A DNA stretch of 64,000 nucleotides from GCA-2684655 sp045105235 (GCA_045105235.1 JBGCDH010000010.1:1-64000), one strand, 5' to 3'. Counted from the first letter of the stretch, positions 31,268 to 40,626 are shown. Notes: generated by a model not told the origin, from the letters alone. Program-made: numbers and translations.

Positions 31268-32458
31268 ATGAGGCATCGCCGACCCACACTCACGGCCGCG
31301 GCAACAACCGTAGCGCTACTGGCTGCACCGTTGCTTGGCCAAGAACGGACCAAGAGCAAAACGCCGCCAAAGGGCGCTCCTTGGACAACCGACTTCGCCG
31401 CCGCCCAGCGTCAGGCGATCGCCAAGGGTCTGCCGATCTTCGTCTACTCGACCAAGACCTATTGACCGCACTGCGTCGTCATGGAGAGGGGTCTCCTCTC
31501 CGACACCAAGCTTGCGCCGTCGTACGACAAGGCCGTCTGGATGTACTTGTTCCAGAACTTCTCGAAGAGCGAGGCCGACCGCCGCGCCGAACGCGTTGCC
31601 ATTCGGTTCGGAATCACGGCCTGGCCACAGCATTTCCTGGTGGACCCGGTGACGCTCAAAGGAATCGGAGACACCGGCCGCAGCCTGGCGTCGTTCGAAC
31701 GCGCCCTTGCCGACGCGGCCGCAACCCTCGCCAAAGCGGAGCCGAATCGGCCCGGCATCACGCCGAAGCAGCTCGCGGCCCGAGACGCGCAGGCCGAGAA
31801 GCTGGAAGAGCAAGCCTCCCTCGAAGACGCCAAGCGCTGCGTGATGCATGAAGACGTGGTCGTTCGCTACCGCGCGATCGAGAGATTGCGCGACGAGGCG
31901 CCACAAGCGCTTGCGGCGGCGGCCAAGGATCTGCTTGCGGTGCCGCACGACCAGACCCGCTTCTTGGTCTGCAAGGCGCTCGCCGCAAACCCCAACAGCA
32001 GCGCCCACAGCGGCCCCGCCGTCGCCGATTCGCTGGAGGCCTTGATCCGCGACCCTAGCGGCAGCAAGAACCCCAACCTCCTGCGCAGCTACGCCGTGAT
32101 GGCATTGGCTCCACGTGGGGACGCCTCGTCCGTAGCGATCGTCGCGCCACACGCAACCTCAGGCCTCTACCTGAACATGCTGACCAAGGAATCGGTCACG
32201 TGCTTGGTAAAGATCGCAGCGCGCGATGCGGACGCCAAGCCACTCGTGCTCGAACAACTGCCGCAGGCGCTGCCCAGGCCGGCGCCCGACGCATCCGAAC
32301 GCGACCGCAAGGCATGCGACCGGCTGGCGCAGCGTGTGCACAAAGGACTCGAACAACTGACCGGCAAGCGCATTGCCTTCCCGGCCAGCTACGATGCCGA
32401 ATCGCACGCCGCGCTCGTCGAGAGCTGGCGGCGCACGTGCCGGGCGATCGGCCGCTAG
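31268..32458 (+). CDS. candidate selenoprotein: thioredoxin-fold UPHC protein with HEAT-like C-terminal helices
   Basis: Reading TGA 31463-31465 as selenocysteine gives one 396-residue protein. The parts are a signal peptide (about 1-25, ALLAAPLLGQ) and a thioredoxin-like domain (about 38-155: FAAAQRQAIAKGLPIFVYST, redox motif U66-P-H-C69, cis-Pro-type loop ITAWPQHFLVDP). Alpha-helical HEAT-like repeats follow (about 195-360: VVRYRAIERLRDEAPQAL and similar). The TGA falls where homologous folds carry the first Cys of CxxC, the frame is unchanged on both sides, and a SECIS-like hairpin follows. A good ribosome-binding site, AAGGTGG, sits 7 bases before the ATG. Secreted thiol oxidoreductase or peroxidase-like activity is inferred. 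If TGA acts as a stop, the product is a useless 65-residue peptide; a nonsense mutation is the main alternative. Its TAG stop shares CTAG with the convergent gene. Confidence 0.8.
31466..31504 (+). promoter_or_regulatory. candidate bacterial SECIS element downstream of TGA
   Basis: Twenty-four bases after the TGA, GGAGAGG (31483-31489) pairs perfectly with CCTCTCC (31495-31501) around the five-base loop GGTCT (31490-31494). Below it, GTC (31478-31480) pairs with GAC (31502-31504), leaving a two-base AT bulge on the 5-prime side. The E. coli fdhF SECIS also has a short upper stem, a GGUCU apical loop and a 5-prime bulge, and bacterial SECIS loops usually lie about 16-37 bases after UGA. The element would bind SelB. 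It lies within the coding sequence, as in all bacterial cases. Confidence 0.75.
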
Positions 32459-35400
32459 CGGCGGTACTCCGCCTGCTCGCGCTCATCCCGCTCGCACTCT
32501 TCGAGGAACTCGGCCAGCTCGGCCGCCTCTTCGTTGCGGATCCAGCTGGGGTCCGAGTTTTCGGGGTCCATTTCGACCTTGAGCGTGCGCGTCATCTCTT
32601 CGCCGTCGACCGTCAGCCGCAGCGTGTAGACACCCGGCTGCACGCGCGAACCACCGCGTCGCATGTAGTACTGGCGAGCGCGCTCGCTGGCGCCGTCCGG
32701 GATGCGCACCCGACCGCGCAGGTTCCAGTTCACGCGGTGCAGGCCCTTGGCGGTTGGCGCCTCGAGTTCGCGCAGCACGCCGCCCTTGCCGTCGAGCACT
32801 TCGAGTTTCACGTCACGCGCGGTCTTCTGCAGGTGGAACATCAGCGGCGCGCCGCCGCGCGGGTTCTCACCGACGAAGCGGCGGTTGGTGCCGCCGACGG
32901 AAGGCGACGAGCGGTAGATGATCGCACTGAGCGGCTCGTAGAAGTGCGCCGGCTTGGCCATCGTCGCCGCCGTCATCTGGCGCAGTTCGTGCACCGACGT
33001 GATCCACAGGCTGCGGCCGTGTGTGCCGGCAACGATCTCGCCGCTCGGCACGTTGATCGCAAACGCGTGCACCGCCACGGTCGGCAGGTCGCCGTTCATG
33101 CGCGCCCACGTTTGGCCGCGATCGAGCGAGACCAACGCGTGGAACTCGGTGCCCAGGTAGAGCACGTCTTCGTTGACCGGGTCTTCGGCGATCGTGCGCG
33201 TCGAACCCGCCATTTCCGGCAGGCCCGCAGCCAGCGAACGCCAGGTCATGCCGGCGTCGTCGGTCGTGAACACGTAGGCCGCATCGTCGTCGCTGCGGTG
33301 GCCGTCGAGCGTCACGTAGGCGCGCTTGCCATCGTGCTGCGATGCGACAATCTCGCTGACCCAGCGCGGGCCGGGCACGAGCTTGGCGATCGGCTGCGCC
33401 ACCAGGACGCTGTCATCGTCGGCGTCGCTGCTGCCGGCAAACGCACGCGGACCGTAGCTGCGCACGACCGGCTGCTCGGCATCGCCGACGCCAATGGCAG
33501 CTTCAGCCTCGGCCGACTCGCTTTCGCTCGGCACTTCGAAGCAGTTGCTCCAGTTGTCGCCGCCATCGTGCGTCACCCACAGTGCACCGTCATCGGTGCC
33601 GACGTAGACAACATCGGCGTCGACGGGCGATTCGGCCAGCGCCGTCGCTGAGCCGCGGTCGCCGTTGGTGATCTCAGGCGAGATCACCTTCATGTTCTTG
33701 CCGCGGTTCAGCGACTTGAGCACCTTGCTGCCGGCGGTGTAGACGATCTTGCTGTTGTGCCCGGACAGCACGTACGGGGTTTCCCAGTTGAAGCGCAGGC
33801 GCTCGCGCTGGCCGTTGCTGCCGCGGCCGCCGCCGCCGCGCAGGCTGCCGCGCTCGCCGGTCTGCAGGTTGCGCCAGCTCGGCGGGCCGTTCTGGCTTTG
33901 GCTGTAGACCACGCGACCATCGTCGGGATCGACCAGGCAACGGAAACCGTCGCCGCCGCCGATGCGCTGCCAGTCGTGGTTCTGCGGGCCTTCGCCCGCG
34001 GTGCGGCTCGGACCGCCCCAGCTGCCGTTGTCCTGCAGGCCGCCGTAGACGCGGTAGTTGCGCTCGGGGCTGACGCCGACGTGGTAGAACTGGCCGATCG
34101 CGACGTGGTTGAGGTGGTCCCAGTTCTTGCACGCGTCGTAGGTGACGTGCATGCCGCCATCGCAGCCCTGCAGGATGTGGTCGCCGTTGTTCGGATCGAT
34201 CCAGGTCGCATGGTGGTCGACGTGGATGCCGTTGCCGGCACCCCGATCAAACGTGCGGCCGCGGTCCGTCGAACGATACAGCGACGTGCCGCACACCATG
34301 ACGTTGTTGGCGTCGCTCGGATCGATGCGGATCTGGCTGTAGTACATCGGCCGCGGGTTGAGCGTGTTGATGCGCGTCCACGACGAGCCACCGTCGGTCG
34401 ACTCGTAGATGCCGCCATACTCGTGACCCTGCGCACCCTGCAGGTCGACCATGTCGGCCGCTTGGCCGCCCAGCGTGCCGGTAAACGGCGAACGTGAGCC
34501 TTCCGGGTAGGTACCGAACGTCAGGTCCAGCTCCATATCCTTGCGGTCGCGAACGATGGCGATCGTGACCTTGTCGCTGGCCTTGTGCTGGCGGCAGGCA
34601 CGCTCGAAGTCGTCCGAGCTGTTGACGCGCTCGCCGCCGACCGACAGCACGATGTCGTCCTTCTTGAGGCCCGCCGCTTGGGCCGGCGTCTGCTTGGGCT
34701 TCTTCTGTTCCTTCTCTTCGCCTTCGGCCGGCGCGCTCCGGCCGCGGCCACGCCGACGAGCTGGGGCGGTGCGCGTGACGCGAACGCCGGCATCGGCGGC
34801 GGCGACCGCCATGCCGTGGTACGGCGCGTCTTCCGGCTGCTGGGCAATCTTCTCGCACTCGACGATGGCCATCAGCACGTTCGGATCCTTGCGGTAGTAG
34901 TCGATCCCGATACGACCGAGCTGGCTGGTCGGAAGGCCCTTGGTGACCTTCTCCCAGGTGTCGCCGCCGTCGGTCGTCTTGTAGATGCCGCCGCCGGGCC
35001 CCCAGCGCTTGGCCGGATCGTTGGTGTCAAAGCCATCGCGCTGGCGCTCGTAGGTCGCCACCATCAGCGTGTCCGGATCGCTCGGATGCATGTCGACGTC
35101 GATCACGCCCGTGCGTTCGTCGACGTAGAGAACGCGCTGCCAGCTCTCGCCGCCGTCGGTCGTCTTGTAAAGGCCGCGCTCTTCGCTGTGGCCGTAGAGG
35201 CGACCGAGCGTGCCCACGTAGACGGTCTCAGGATCGTCCGGATGGATGGCAATGCGGCCCGTTTGGAAGGTGCCCTTGAGGCCCATGTGGGCCCAGGTCT
35301 TGCCGCCGTCGACCGACTTGTAAACGCCGTTGCCGTAGCTGACCGAGTTGCGCGGCTGGCCTTCGCCGGTGCCGACCCACAGCACGTTCGGATCGCTCTG

Positions 35401-35739
35401 CGCCACCGCCACGTGGCCGATCGACACGACGCCTTCCTGGTCGAACTGGTGCTCAAACGTCAGGCCGTTGTTGGTCGTCTTCAGCAGGCCACCCGAAGCC
35501 GTCGCCGCCCACCACGTGGCGGGACGCGCTTCGTAGACCGCAAAGGCGATGATGCGGCCGCCCATGTTGGCGGGACCGATGCTGCGCCAGTCCATTTGTT
35601 CCGCCCAGCCGTCGGGCAGCGACAGTTCGGCGGGCAGCTCCGGCGCCTCGGTCTTGCGGTCGGCGTCGGATGGCTGCTCTTGGCAGTAGAGGGCGGGCGC
35701 TGCGAGCAGCGCGGCCAGGAAGAATGGGCGGACCATCAT
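32455..35739 (-). CDS. secreted BNR/sortilin-like beta-propeller protein with inserted PDZ domain
   Basis: The 1,094-residue protein has a signal peptide (FFLAALLAAPALYCQ). Two sets of BNR/VPS10-type repeats are seen, with Asp-box-like strands such as YKSVDGGKTWAHMG, YKTTDGGESWQRV and YESTDGGSSWTRI. Between the first and second sets, around residues 325-400, there is an Arg-rich hinge (RRRGRGR) and a PDZ domain (AQAAGLKKDDIVLSVGGERV). The C-terminal about 150 residues form a beta-sandwich with MFHLQKTARDVKLEVLDGKGG. Similar proteins are annotated as glycosyl hydrolases without proof of activity. It probably acts in the periplasm or outside the cell as a binding or processing scaffold. It is divergent from the LVIVD protein gene. 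Confidence 0.85.
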   Translation of the reverse strand: MMVRPFFLAALLAAPALYCQEQPSDADRKTEAPELPAELSLPDGWAEQMDWRSIGPANMGGRIIAFAVYEARPATWWAATASGGLLKTTNNGLTFEHQFDQEGVVSIGHVAVAQSDPNVLWVGTGEGQPRNSVSYGNGVYKSVDGGKTWAHMGLKGTFQTGRIAIHPDDPETVYVGTLGRLYGHSEERGLYKTTDGGESWQRVLYVDERTGVIDVDMHPSDPDTLMVATYERQRDGFDTNDPAKRWGPGGGIYKTTDGGDTWEKVTKGLPTSQLGRIGIDYYRKDPNVLMAIVECEKIAQQPEDAPYHGMAVAAADAGVRVTRTAPARRRGRGRSAPAEGEEKEQKKPKQTPAQAAGLKKDDIVLSVGGERVNSSDDFERACRQHKASDKVTIAIVRDRKDMELDLTFGTYPEGSRSPFTGTLGGQAADMVDLQGAQGHEYGGIYESTDGGSSWTRINTLNPRPMYYSQIRIDPSDANNVMVCGTSLYRSTDRGRTFDRGAGNGIHVDHHATWIDPNNGDHILQGCDGGMHVTYDACKNWDHLNHVAIGQFYHVGVSPERNYRVYGGLQDNGSWGGPSRTAGEGPQNHDWQRIGGGDGFRCLVDPDDGRVVYSQSQNGPPSWRNLQTGERGSLRGGGGRGSNGQRERLRFNWETPYVLSGHNSKIVYTAGSKVLKSLNRGKNMKVISPEITNGDRGSATALAESPVDADVVYVGTDDGALWVTHDGGDNWSNCFEVPSESESAEAEAAIGVGDAEQPVVRSYGPRAFAGSSDADDDSVLVAQPIAKLVPGPRWVSEIVASQHDGKRAYVTLDGHRSDDDAAYVFTTDDAGMTWRSLAAGLPEMAGSTRTIAEDPVNEDVLYLGTEFHALVSLDRGQTWARMNGDLPTVAVHAFAINVPSGEIVAGTHGRSLWITSVHELRQMTAATMAKPAHFYEPLSAIIYRSSPSVGGTNRRFVGENPRGGAPLMFHLQKTARDVKLEVLDGKGGVLRELEAPTAKGLHRVNWNLRGRVRIPDGASERARQYYMRRGGSRVQPGVYTLRLTVDGEEMTRTLKVEMDPENSDPSWIRNEEAAELAEFLEECERDEREQAEYRR

Positions 35740-35973
35740 GCGAGACAGAAGGATCGGGGCTTGGATTCGGAGGAAGGGAGAGCTGCGAGCCTAGCAACCG
35801 GACGACGGGACGCGCGCTTCCAGCAAGGGCGAAGGCACGGCGGCACATTCCTTTCACATCCCCGGGACGGACGTGACATCTCACGCAAATTGCCCGAGCG
35901 CACTTTCGGCGATCCGTGGCGCGTCTTGCTACACTCCCGCGGTCCTGCAGGCGAATCGCCAGAGACCACTCCG

Positions 35974-38058
35974 TTGCACCCAATCCGAATCCTCGCCGTG
36001 GCCGCGCTTGCGCTGCCGTCTTTGTCCACGCAGCTGCTCGCCCAACAGCCAACGAATCCCCAGGGGACGAATGCTCAGGGCGGCAAGCAGCAACCGGTTG
36101 GCGAGCAGCCAGCCGCGGCGGATAGCGCCCAAGCCAAGGGTCAGGTGCGCGTCACGCCGGCCGAGCTGACCCTGCCGGTCGGCGCAACCAAGCAGCTCGA
36201 AGCGGAGCTCGTCGACACCGGTGGCCGCCCGATCGAAGCACGCATGCTGTTCTTCTCGCGTGCGCGTCGCGCGCTGCGCGTCAGCCGCACGGGCGAAGTG
36301 ACGGCGCTGAAGCCCGGCACCTACGAAGTCGTCGCGCGCGCCGTTACCGACGGCAAGGACGGCGTGCAGCCTTCCCGAGTTGTCACGGTCAAGGTGCCCT
36401 ATCCGGAGCCTGCCGACATCGTCTGGGACGCACCGCCAACTCGCATGTATGCCGGCACCACCGTGCGCCTCGCGGCGACGGTTGTCGACAAAGAAGGCAC
36501 CCCGCGCACTGACATCGACATCCGCTGGCGGAGCGATCAGGACAACGTCGTGCGCGTCGATGCGTTTGGCTACGCCACAGCGGTCGCCGCCGGCGACGCC
36601 TCGCTCGGGGCGATGGGCGGTGGACTGACGAAGACGCAGGCGCTGAAGGTCGTCGCCAACCCGGTGCGCAAGGTTGTGCTGACGGCAAAGAACGCCGCCG
36701 AAGCGACCGTTCGCACCGGCGACGTCGTGCACTTTGACAGCGAGCTATTCGACGCCGACGGCAACGCGGCGCCGAGCGACGTGCCGGTGCACTACTCGTT
36801 CTACGCGCACCCCGACGACCGACTCGGCAACGCCGCCACCGGCCAGATTGAGCAGGACGGGCGATTCGTGGCCGAAGCGCCGGGACTCTACACCGTGCTC
36901 GCGGTCTGCGGCTCGGCCAGCGGCCGCATGACGCTGCGGTGCGAGCCGCGGATGGCGCAGGCCAAAAAGCTCGAGAAGGTGGGTCACGGTCCCGTGCTCG
37001 ACGTGCACACCAGCGACCTTTGGGTTTGGGAAGGCGCCGATGGCCGCGACTACTGCGTCACCGGCACCTGGGGTGCGAACGGCGAAGCCATCTTTTGGGA
37101 CGTCACCGACCCGGCACGCATCGAACGCATCTCGGCGGTGCAGGTCGACGCCCGCACCGTCAACGACGTCAAGGTCAGCCAGGATGGGCGCCTGTGCATC
37201 ATCTCGCGCGAAGGTGCCAGCAACCGCAAAAACGGCATCGTCGCGTTTGACGTCAGCGACCCGCACAAGCCCGAGCGTATCAGCGAGTTTGACGACGAGC
37301 TGACCGGCGGCGTGCACAATCTGTTTATCGACGGCAAGTATGCCTACGCCCTGAGCGCGGGCCGCCGCTACGACATCCTCGACATCGGCAACCCGCGCGC
37401 GCCGGTGCGCGTCGGCAGCTACCAGGTGTTTGAGCCGGGCGCTTCGATCCACGACGTGTGGATCGACGACGGCATCGCGTATTCGTCCAACTGGCGCTAC
37501 GGCCTGCACCTGGTCGACGTCGGCAACGGCATCAAGGGCGGCTCCCCGTCCAACCCGGTCAAGATCGGCAACTACGCCTACCCAAGCGGCTGGAACCATG
37601 CGGCGTTCCCATGGCGCAGCAAGGACACCGGCAAGTTCTACGTGGTCGCCGGCGACGAGGCCTTTCCGTATGGGCTGTTCACCAAGGACAACCCGACCTA
37701 CCCGCGCGGCTGGATCCACTTCGTCGACTTCACCGACCTGAACGATCCGCAGGAAGTCGCTCGCTACCAGGTGCCCGAGGCCGGCACGCACAACATCTGG
37801 ATCGAAGGCAACACGCTCTACGTCGCCTACTACAACGGCGGCCTGCGGGTCGTCGACATCTCCGGCGAGCTGATGGGCGATCTTTACCGCCAGGGCCGCG
37901 AGATTGCGTGGTACCTGCCGACCCACCCGAAGTCGATCGTGCCCAACGCCCCGATGGTTTGGGGACCGCAGCCACACAAAGGCCACATCTTCTTCTCCGA
38001 TTGGAACAGCGGCCTCTGGGCCGTCAAGCTGGTCGACGACAACCGGAGGCGGCGTTGA
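35974..38058 (+). CDS. secreted protein with Ig-like domains and LVIVD-repeat propeller
   Basis: The 694-residue protein starts at TTG 35974, which gives a signal peptide (IRILAVAALALPSLSTQLLAQ); the frame upstream is open but antisense to the BNR gene. Then come a Gln/Asn-rich stretch, three Ig-like domains (about 50-330; VTPAELTLPVGATKQLEAEL, YAGTTVRLAATVVDKEG) and a C-terminal LVIVD-type propeller (about 335-690; IFWDVTDPARIERIS, VAFDVSDPHKPERISEFDD, RYDILDIGNPRAPVRVGSYQ). Such proteins are extracellular; no enzymatic residues are recognised. The stop overlaps the TTG start of the next propeller gene (TTGA), indicating a two-gene coupled unit. Confidence 0.8.
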   Translation: MHPIRILAVAALALPSLSTQLLAQQPTNPQGTNAQGGKQQPVGEQPAAADSAQAKGQVRVTPAELTLPVGATKQLEAELVDTGGRPIEARMLFFSRARRALRVSRTGEVTALKPGTYEVVARAVTDGKDGVQPSRVVTVKVPYPEPADIVWDAPPTRMYAGTTVRLAATVVDKEGTPRTDIDIRWRSDQDNVVRVDAFGYATAVAAGDASLGAMGGGLTKTQALKVVANPVRKVVLTAKNAAEATVRTGDVVHFDSELFDADGNAAPSDVPVHYSFYAHPDDRLGNAATGQIEQDGRFVAEAPGLYTVLAVCGSASGRMTLRCEPRMAQAKKLEKVGHGPVLDVHTSDLWVWEGADGRDYCVTGTWGANGEAIFWDVTDPARIERISAVQVDARTVNDVKVSQDGRLCIISREGASNRKNGIVAFDVSDPHKPERISEFDDELTGGVHNLFIDGKYAYALSAGRRYDILDIGNPRAPVRVGSYQVFEPGASIHDVWIDDGIAYSSNWRYGLHLVDVGNGIKGGSPSNPVKIGNYAYPSGWNHAAFPWRSKDTGKFYVVAGDEAFPYGLFTKDNPTYPRGWIHFVDFTDLNDPQEVARYQVPEAGTHNIWIEGNTLYVAYYNGGLRVVDISGELMGDLYRQGREIAWYLPTHPKSIVPNAPMVWGPQPHKGHIFFSDWNSGLWAVKLVDDNRRRR

Positions 38059-39161
38059 TCGGCGCATGGTTGTCGACCGCGCGGACCTCGCGGACGGCGG
38101 CCGCGGCGGCCGCTGCCGCCGTAGCCGCGTTTGCATCCGCAGCGCCGTCTCAGTCGGCGCCCATCTACCGCGTCTTTGTCGCGTGTGAGTCGTCCGATGA
38201 AGTCTACCGACTCGCGTTTGACGGCTCGCAGCTCGACGTCGAGCAGGTCATCGACGTCGGCTACCAGCCCACCGAAGTCGAAGGTCCGCACGGCCTCGCC
38301 GTCGCGCCCGACGGCAAGCACTGGTTCTTGTCGATCGCGCACGGCAAGCCGTTTGGCCTGCTCTACAAGTACCGCACCGACACCAACGAGCTGGTCGGCG
38401 AATGCGAACTCGGCATGTTCCCCGCGACGATGCAAATCAGCCGCGCGACGGGGCTGCTCTACTGCGTCAACTTCAACCTGCACGGGCGCATGCTGCCGAG
38501 CACGGTGTCGATCGTCGACCCCGATGCGATGGTCGAAGTCGGGCGCACGGTGACCGGGGCGATGCCGCACGGCTCGCGCCTGAGCCCCGACGGCCTGCAC
38601 CACTATTCGTGCGCGATGATGTCGGGCGAACTCTACGAGATCGACGCGGCGACGTTTGAGGTGACGCGCAACCTGCAGCTCGACATCGACCTGCCAAAGA
38701 ACCACGCGTCCGAAGCCAAGCCAACCTGGGTGCTGCCGCATCCGAGCAAGCCGACGATCTATGCGGCACTCAACGGCAAGGCGACCATCGTCGAAGTCGG
38801 TCTCGACAAGCAGGCCTTTACCGTTCGGCGTCGCTTCTCGTGCGGCAAGGGGCCCTACAACCTCGACATCACGCCGGACGGCGGCACGCTGGTTGCGACC
38901 TACAAGTCGGAAGGCGCCATCGGGCTATGGGATCTCGCCGCCGGCAAGGAAGTCGCCAAGCTGGCGTCGACGCGCCGCGTCACGCACGGCGTCGTGATCA
39001 GCCCGGACGGTCGCTACGCCTTCGTCACGTCCGAAGGCAAAGGCAGCGAGCCGGGAGCGGTCGACGTGGTCGACCTGCAAAAGCGCAAGCTCGCGGCCAG
39101 CGTCGAAGTCGGCCTGCAGGCGGGCGGCATCGCCTTCTACGAGATGCGCGCGCCCCAATAG
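38055..39161 (+). CDS. secreted seven-bladed YVTN/NHL-like beta-propeller protein
   Basis: A 368-residue protein. The TTG at 38055-38057 overlaps the upstream stop and has a strong ribosome-binding site (GGAGG at 38045-38049). An Ala-rich signal peptide (AAAAAAAAVAAFASAAPSQS) is followed by repeated propeller blades: PIYRVFVACESSDEVYRLAF, HGLAVAPDGKHWFLSI, MPHGSRLSPDGLHHYSC, YNLDITPDGGTLVATY and GVVISPDGRYAFVTSEG. It probably functions together with the LVIVD protein as a surface or periplasmic binding pair. Function unknown. Confidence 0.8.
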   Translation: MIGAWLSTARTSRTAAAAAAAAVAAFASAAPSQSAPIYRVFVACESSDEVYRLAFDGSQLDVEQVIDVGYQPTEVEGPHGLAVAPDGKHWFLSIAHGKPFGLLYKYRTDTNELVGECELGMFPATMQISRATGLLYCVNFNLHGRMLPSTVSIVDPDAMVEVGRTVTGAMPHGSRLSPDGLHHYSCAMMSGELYEIDAATFEVTRNLQLDIDLPKNHASEAKPTWVLPHPSKPTIYAALNGKATIVEVGLDKQAFTVRRRFSCGKGPYNLDITPDGGTLVATYKSEGAIGLWDLAAGKEVAKLASTRRVTHGVVISPDGRYAFVTSEGKGSEPGAVDVVDLQKRKLAASVEVGLQAGGIAFYEMRAPQ

Positions 39162-39164
39162 CGG

Positions 39165-40619
39165 CTACTCGTCGCGCCAGGCCGCCAGCAGGCGCTGGCA
39201 CTCTGCCAGCAGCCACTTGGAGTCTTCGAACGGCCGCAGGCTGACGTCCTGCCACAGGATGCGGTCTTTGCCGTCGACCAAGAACGTGCCGTGCAGCGCT
39301 TCGTCCGCAAACTCGTCCCAGCAGCCAAAGCTCCGAAACGCTGTGCCCGCCGGATCGCATAACACGTCGAAGTGCAGCGGGTCGACGCCGTTCTCCATCG
39401 CGGCCTGGTGTGCGGCGCGCACCTGCACGACGCTGTCGGTGCCGATGCTGACGACCTCGATGCCGGCGGCACGGAACTTCGCCGCCATCGGGTCCAGGTC
39501 GGCGAGCTGCGCGACGCAGTGGGCGCAGCCAAAGCCGAGAAAGAAGACGACCAGGTGCGGCTTGCCGCGCAGCGCCGCGCGTTCGGCCGTGCCGCCGAGC
39601 CCGCGCGAGAGCTTGTAGCCCGGCGCGATGCGCGGCTGCCAGTTGACCTGTGCACCAGCCGCATCGGCCATCGGCATCGACGACATCCTGCTGAGCAGGT
39701 CGCGTCCCGCGGTGGGCTCGTCCTGGGGGTAGTCCGGATGGCGCGGCAGCCGGTCAAGCCGCAGCGGTTGGCCGATGCCCTTGCGGGCCGCGGCCGCGGC
39801 GATGGCAGACGCGGCCGCACCGCTGGTGCGATATCCTGGCAGCAAGAAGGGCATCGTGCCGCGCTGGGAGAGGTAGTCATTGGCGCGGGTGATGGCAGCC
39901 AGCGACAGCTCGTCACGGGCGACTCCGGCGCCCGCACCTGCCGCATCCACACCGGCCGCATCGACACCGGCCGCATCGCTGACGGCCACCTCCACGACGG
40001 CCAGATCGACAAGCTGCGGCGGCGCCGAATCTGCGCCACCGACAGCACGCGGCCCGCTCGCGGCCTCCACGGCCAAGAGTTCGACGGCGAGACGGTTGCC
40101 GGCCAGGCTCGCCACATTCGCCAGCGCACGCTTCAACTGCTGCTGGCGCGGCTCCGGCGGCGGGCTCTCGAAGCGAGGGTCCACCAACTCGGGCTGCTCG
40201 GTGACACCAAAGTAGACGCGGTAGGCTTCGATCACCGCGCGCTCGGCGGCGCTCGACGACGCCAAGCGCTGGGTTGCATCAAAGCAGTGGCGGGCGGCGC
40301 GATTGGGCTCGCTGCGCGCCGCGATGGCAAACAGCAGGTGCGGCAATGCGGCCTCCGGCCGGTGTACCTGCAGCTCGCGAATGGCCCGCTTCGCCTCCCA
40401 GCTCCAGCCTGCAGCCAGACGACTCAAGGCAAGCTGCTGGCATTGCGTTGCGCTCGGCCGCGGCCGGATGCGCTGCCAGGGAAGGTCCCTGCCAGGATCC
40501 TGAGCGGCCAGCTCGGCTGCTCCGACGCCGCCCCCGCAGCCGAGTGCGAGCAAACCGCACGAAACGGCCCGCAAAACGGCGGCGAATCGAGAACGTGGCT
40601 GGCAAGGGTCCGCGCGCAT
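39165..40619 (-). CDS. redoxin/AhpC-TSA-type thioredoxin-fold protein with CAHC motif
   Basis: The 484-residue protein has a probable lipoprotein-like signal (AVSCGLLALGCGGG). A helical TPR-like N-terminal region (about 40-180) and an Ala/Val/Gly-rich linker with imperfect AAGVDAAG repeats follow. The C-terminal peroxiredoxin/thioredoxin domain (about 325-484) reads KPHLVVFFLGFGCAHCVAQL, with Cys365-Ala-His-Cys368, then VVSIGTDS, GTFLVDGKDRILW. Here the redox motif is coded with normal Cys codons, in contrast to the TGA gene 7 kb away. I chose ATG 40617-40619 (TTG at 40640 is an alternative). A TATACT box lies 7 bases before this ATG. It is convergent with the YVTN gene, three bases apart. 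Confidence 0.8.
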   Translation of the reverse strand: MRADPCQPRSRFAAVLRAVSCGLLALGCGGGVGAAELAAQDPGRDLPWQRIRPRPSATQCQQLALSRLAAGWSWEAKRAIRELQVHRPEAALPHLLFAIAARSEPNRAARHCFDATQRLASSSAAERAVIEAYRVYFGVTEQPELVDPRFESPPPEPRQQQLKRALANVASLAGNRLAVELLAVEAASGPRAVGGADSAPPQLVDLAVVEVAVSDAAGVDAAGVDAAGAGAGVARDELSLAAITRANDYLSQRGTMPFLLPGYRTSGAAASAIAAAAARKGIGQPLRLDRLPRHPDYPQDEPTAGRDLLSRMSSMPMADAAGAQVNWQPRIAPGYKLSRGLGGTAERAALRGKPHLVVFFLGFGCAHCVAQLADLDPMAAKFRAAGIEVVSIGTDSVVQVRAAHQAAMENGVDPLHFDVLCDPAGTAFRSFGCWDEFADEALHGTFLVDGKDRILWQDVSLRPFEDSKWLLAECQRLLAAWRDE

Positions 40620-40626
40620 GCGGGCA

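Noticed and set aside
34585..35973. 463-codon upstream extension of the LVIVD-protein frame
   Set aside because: It overlaps the BNR gene on the other strand, and the signal peptide begins only at the TTG at 35974.
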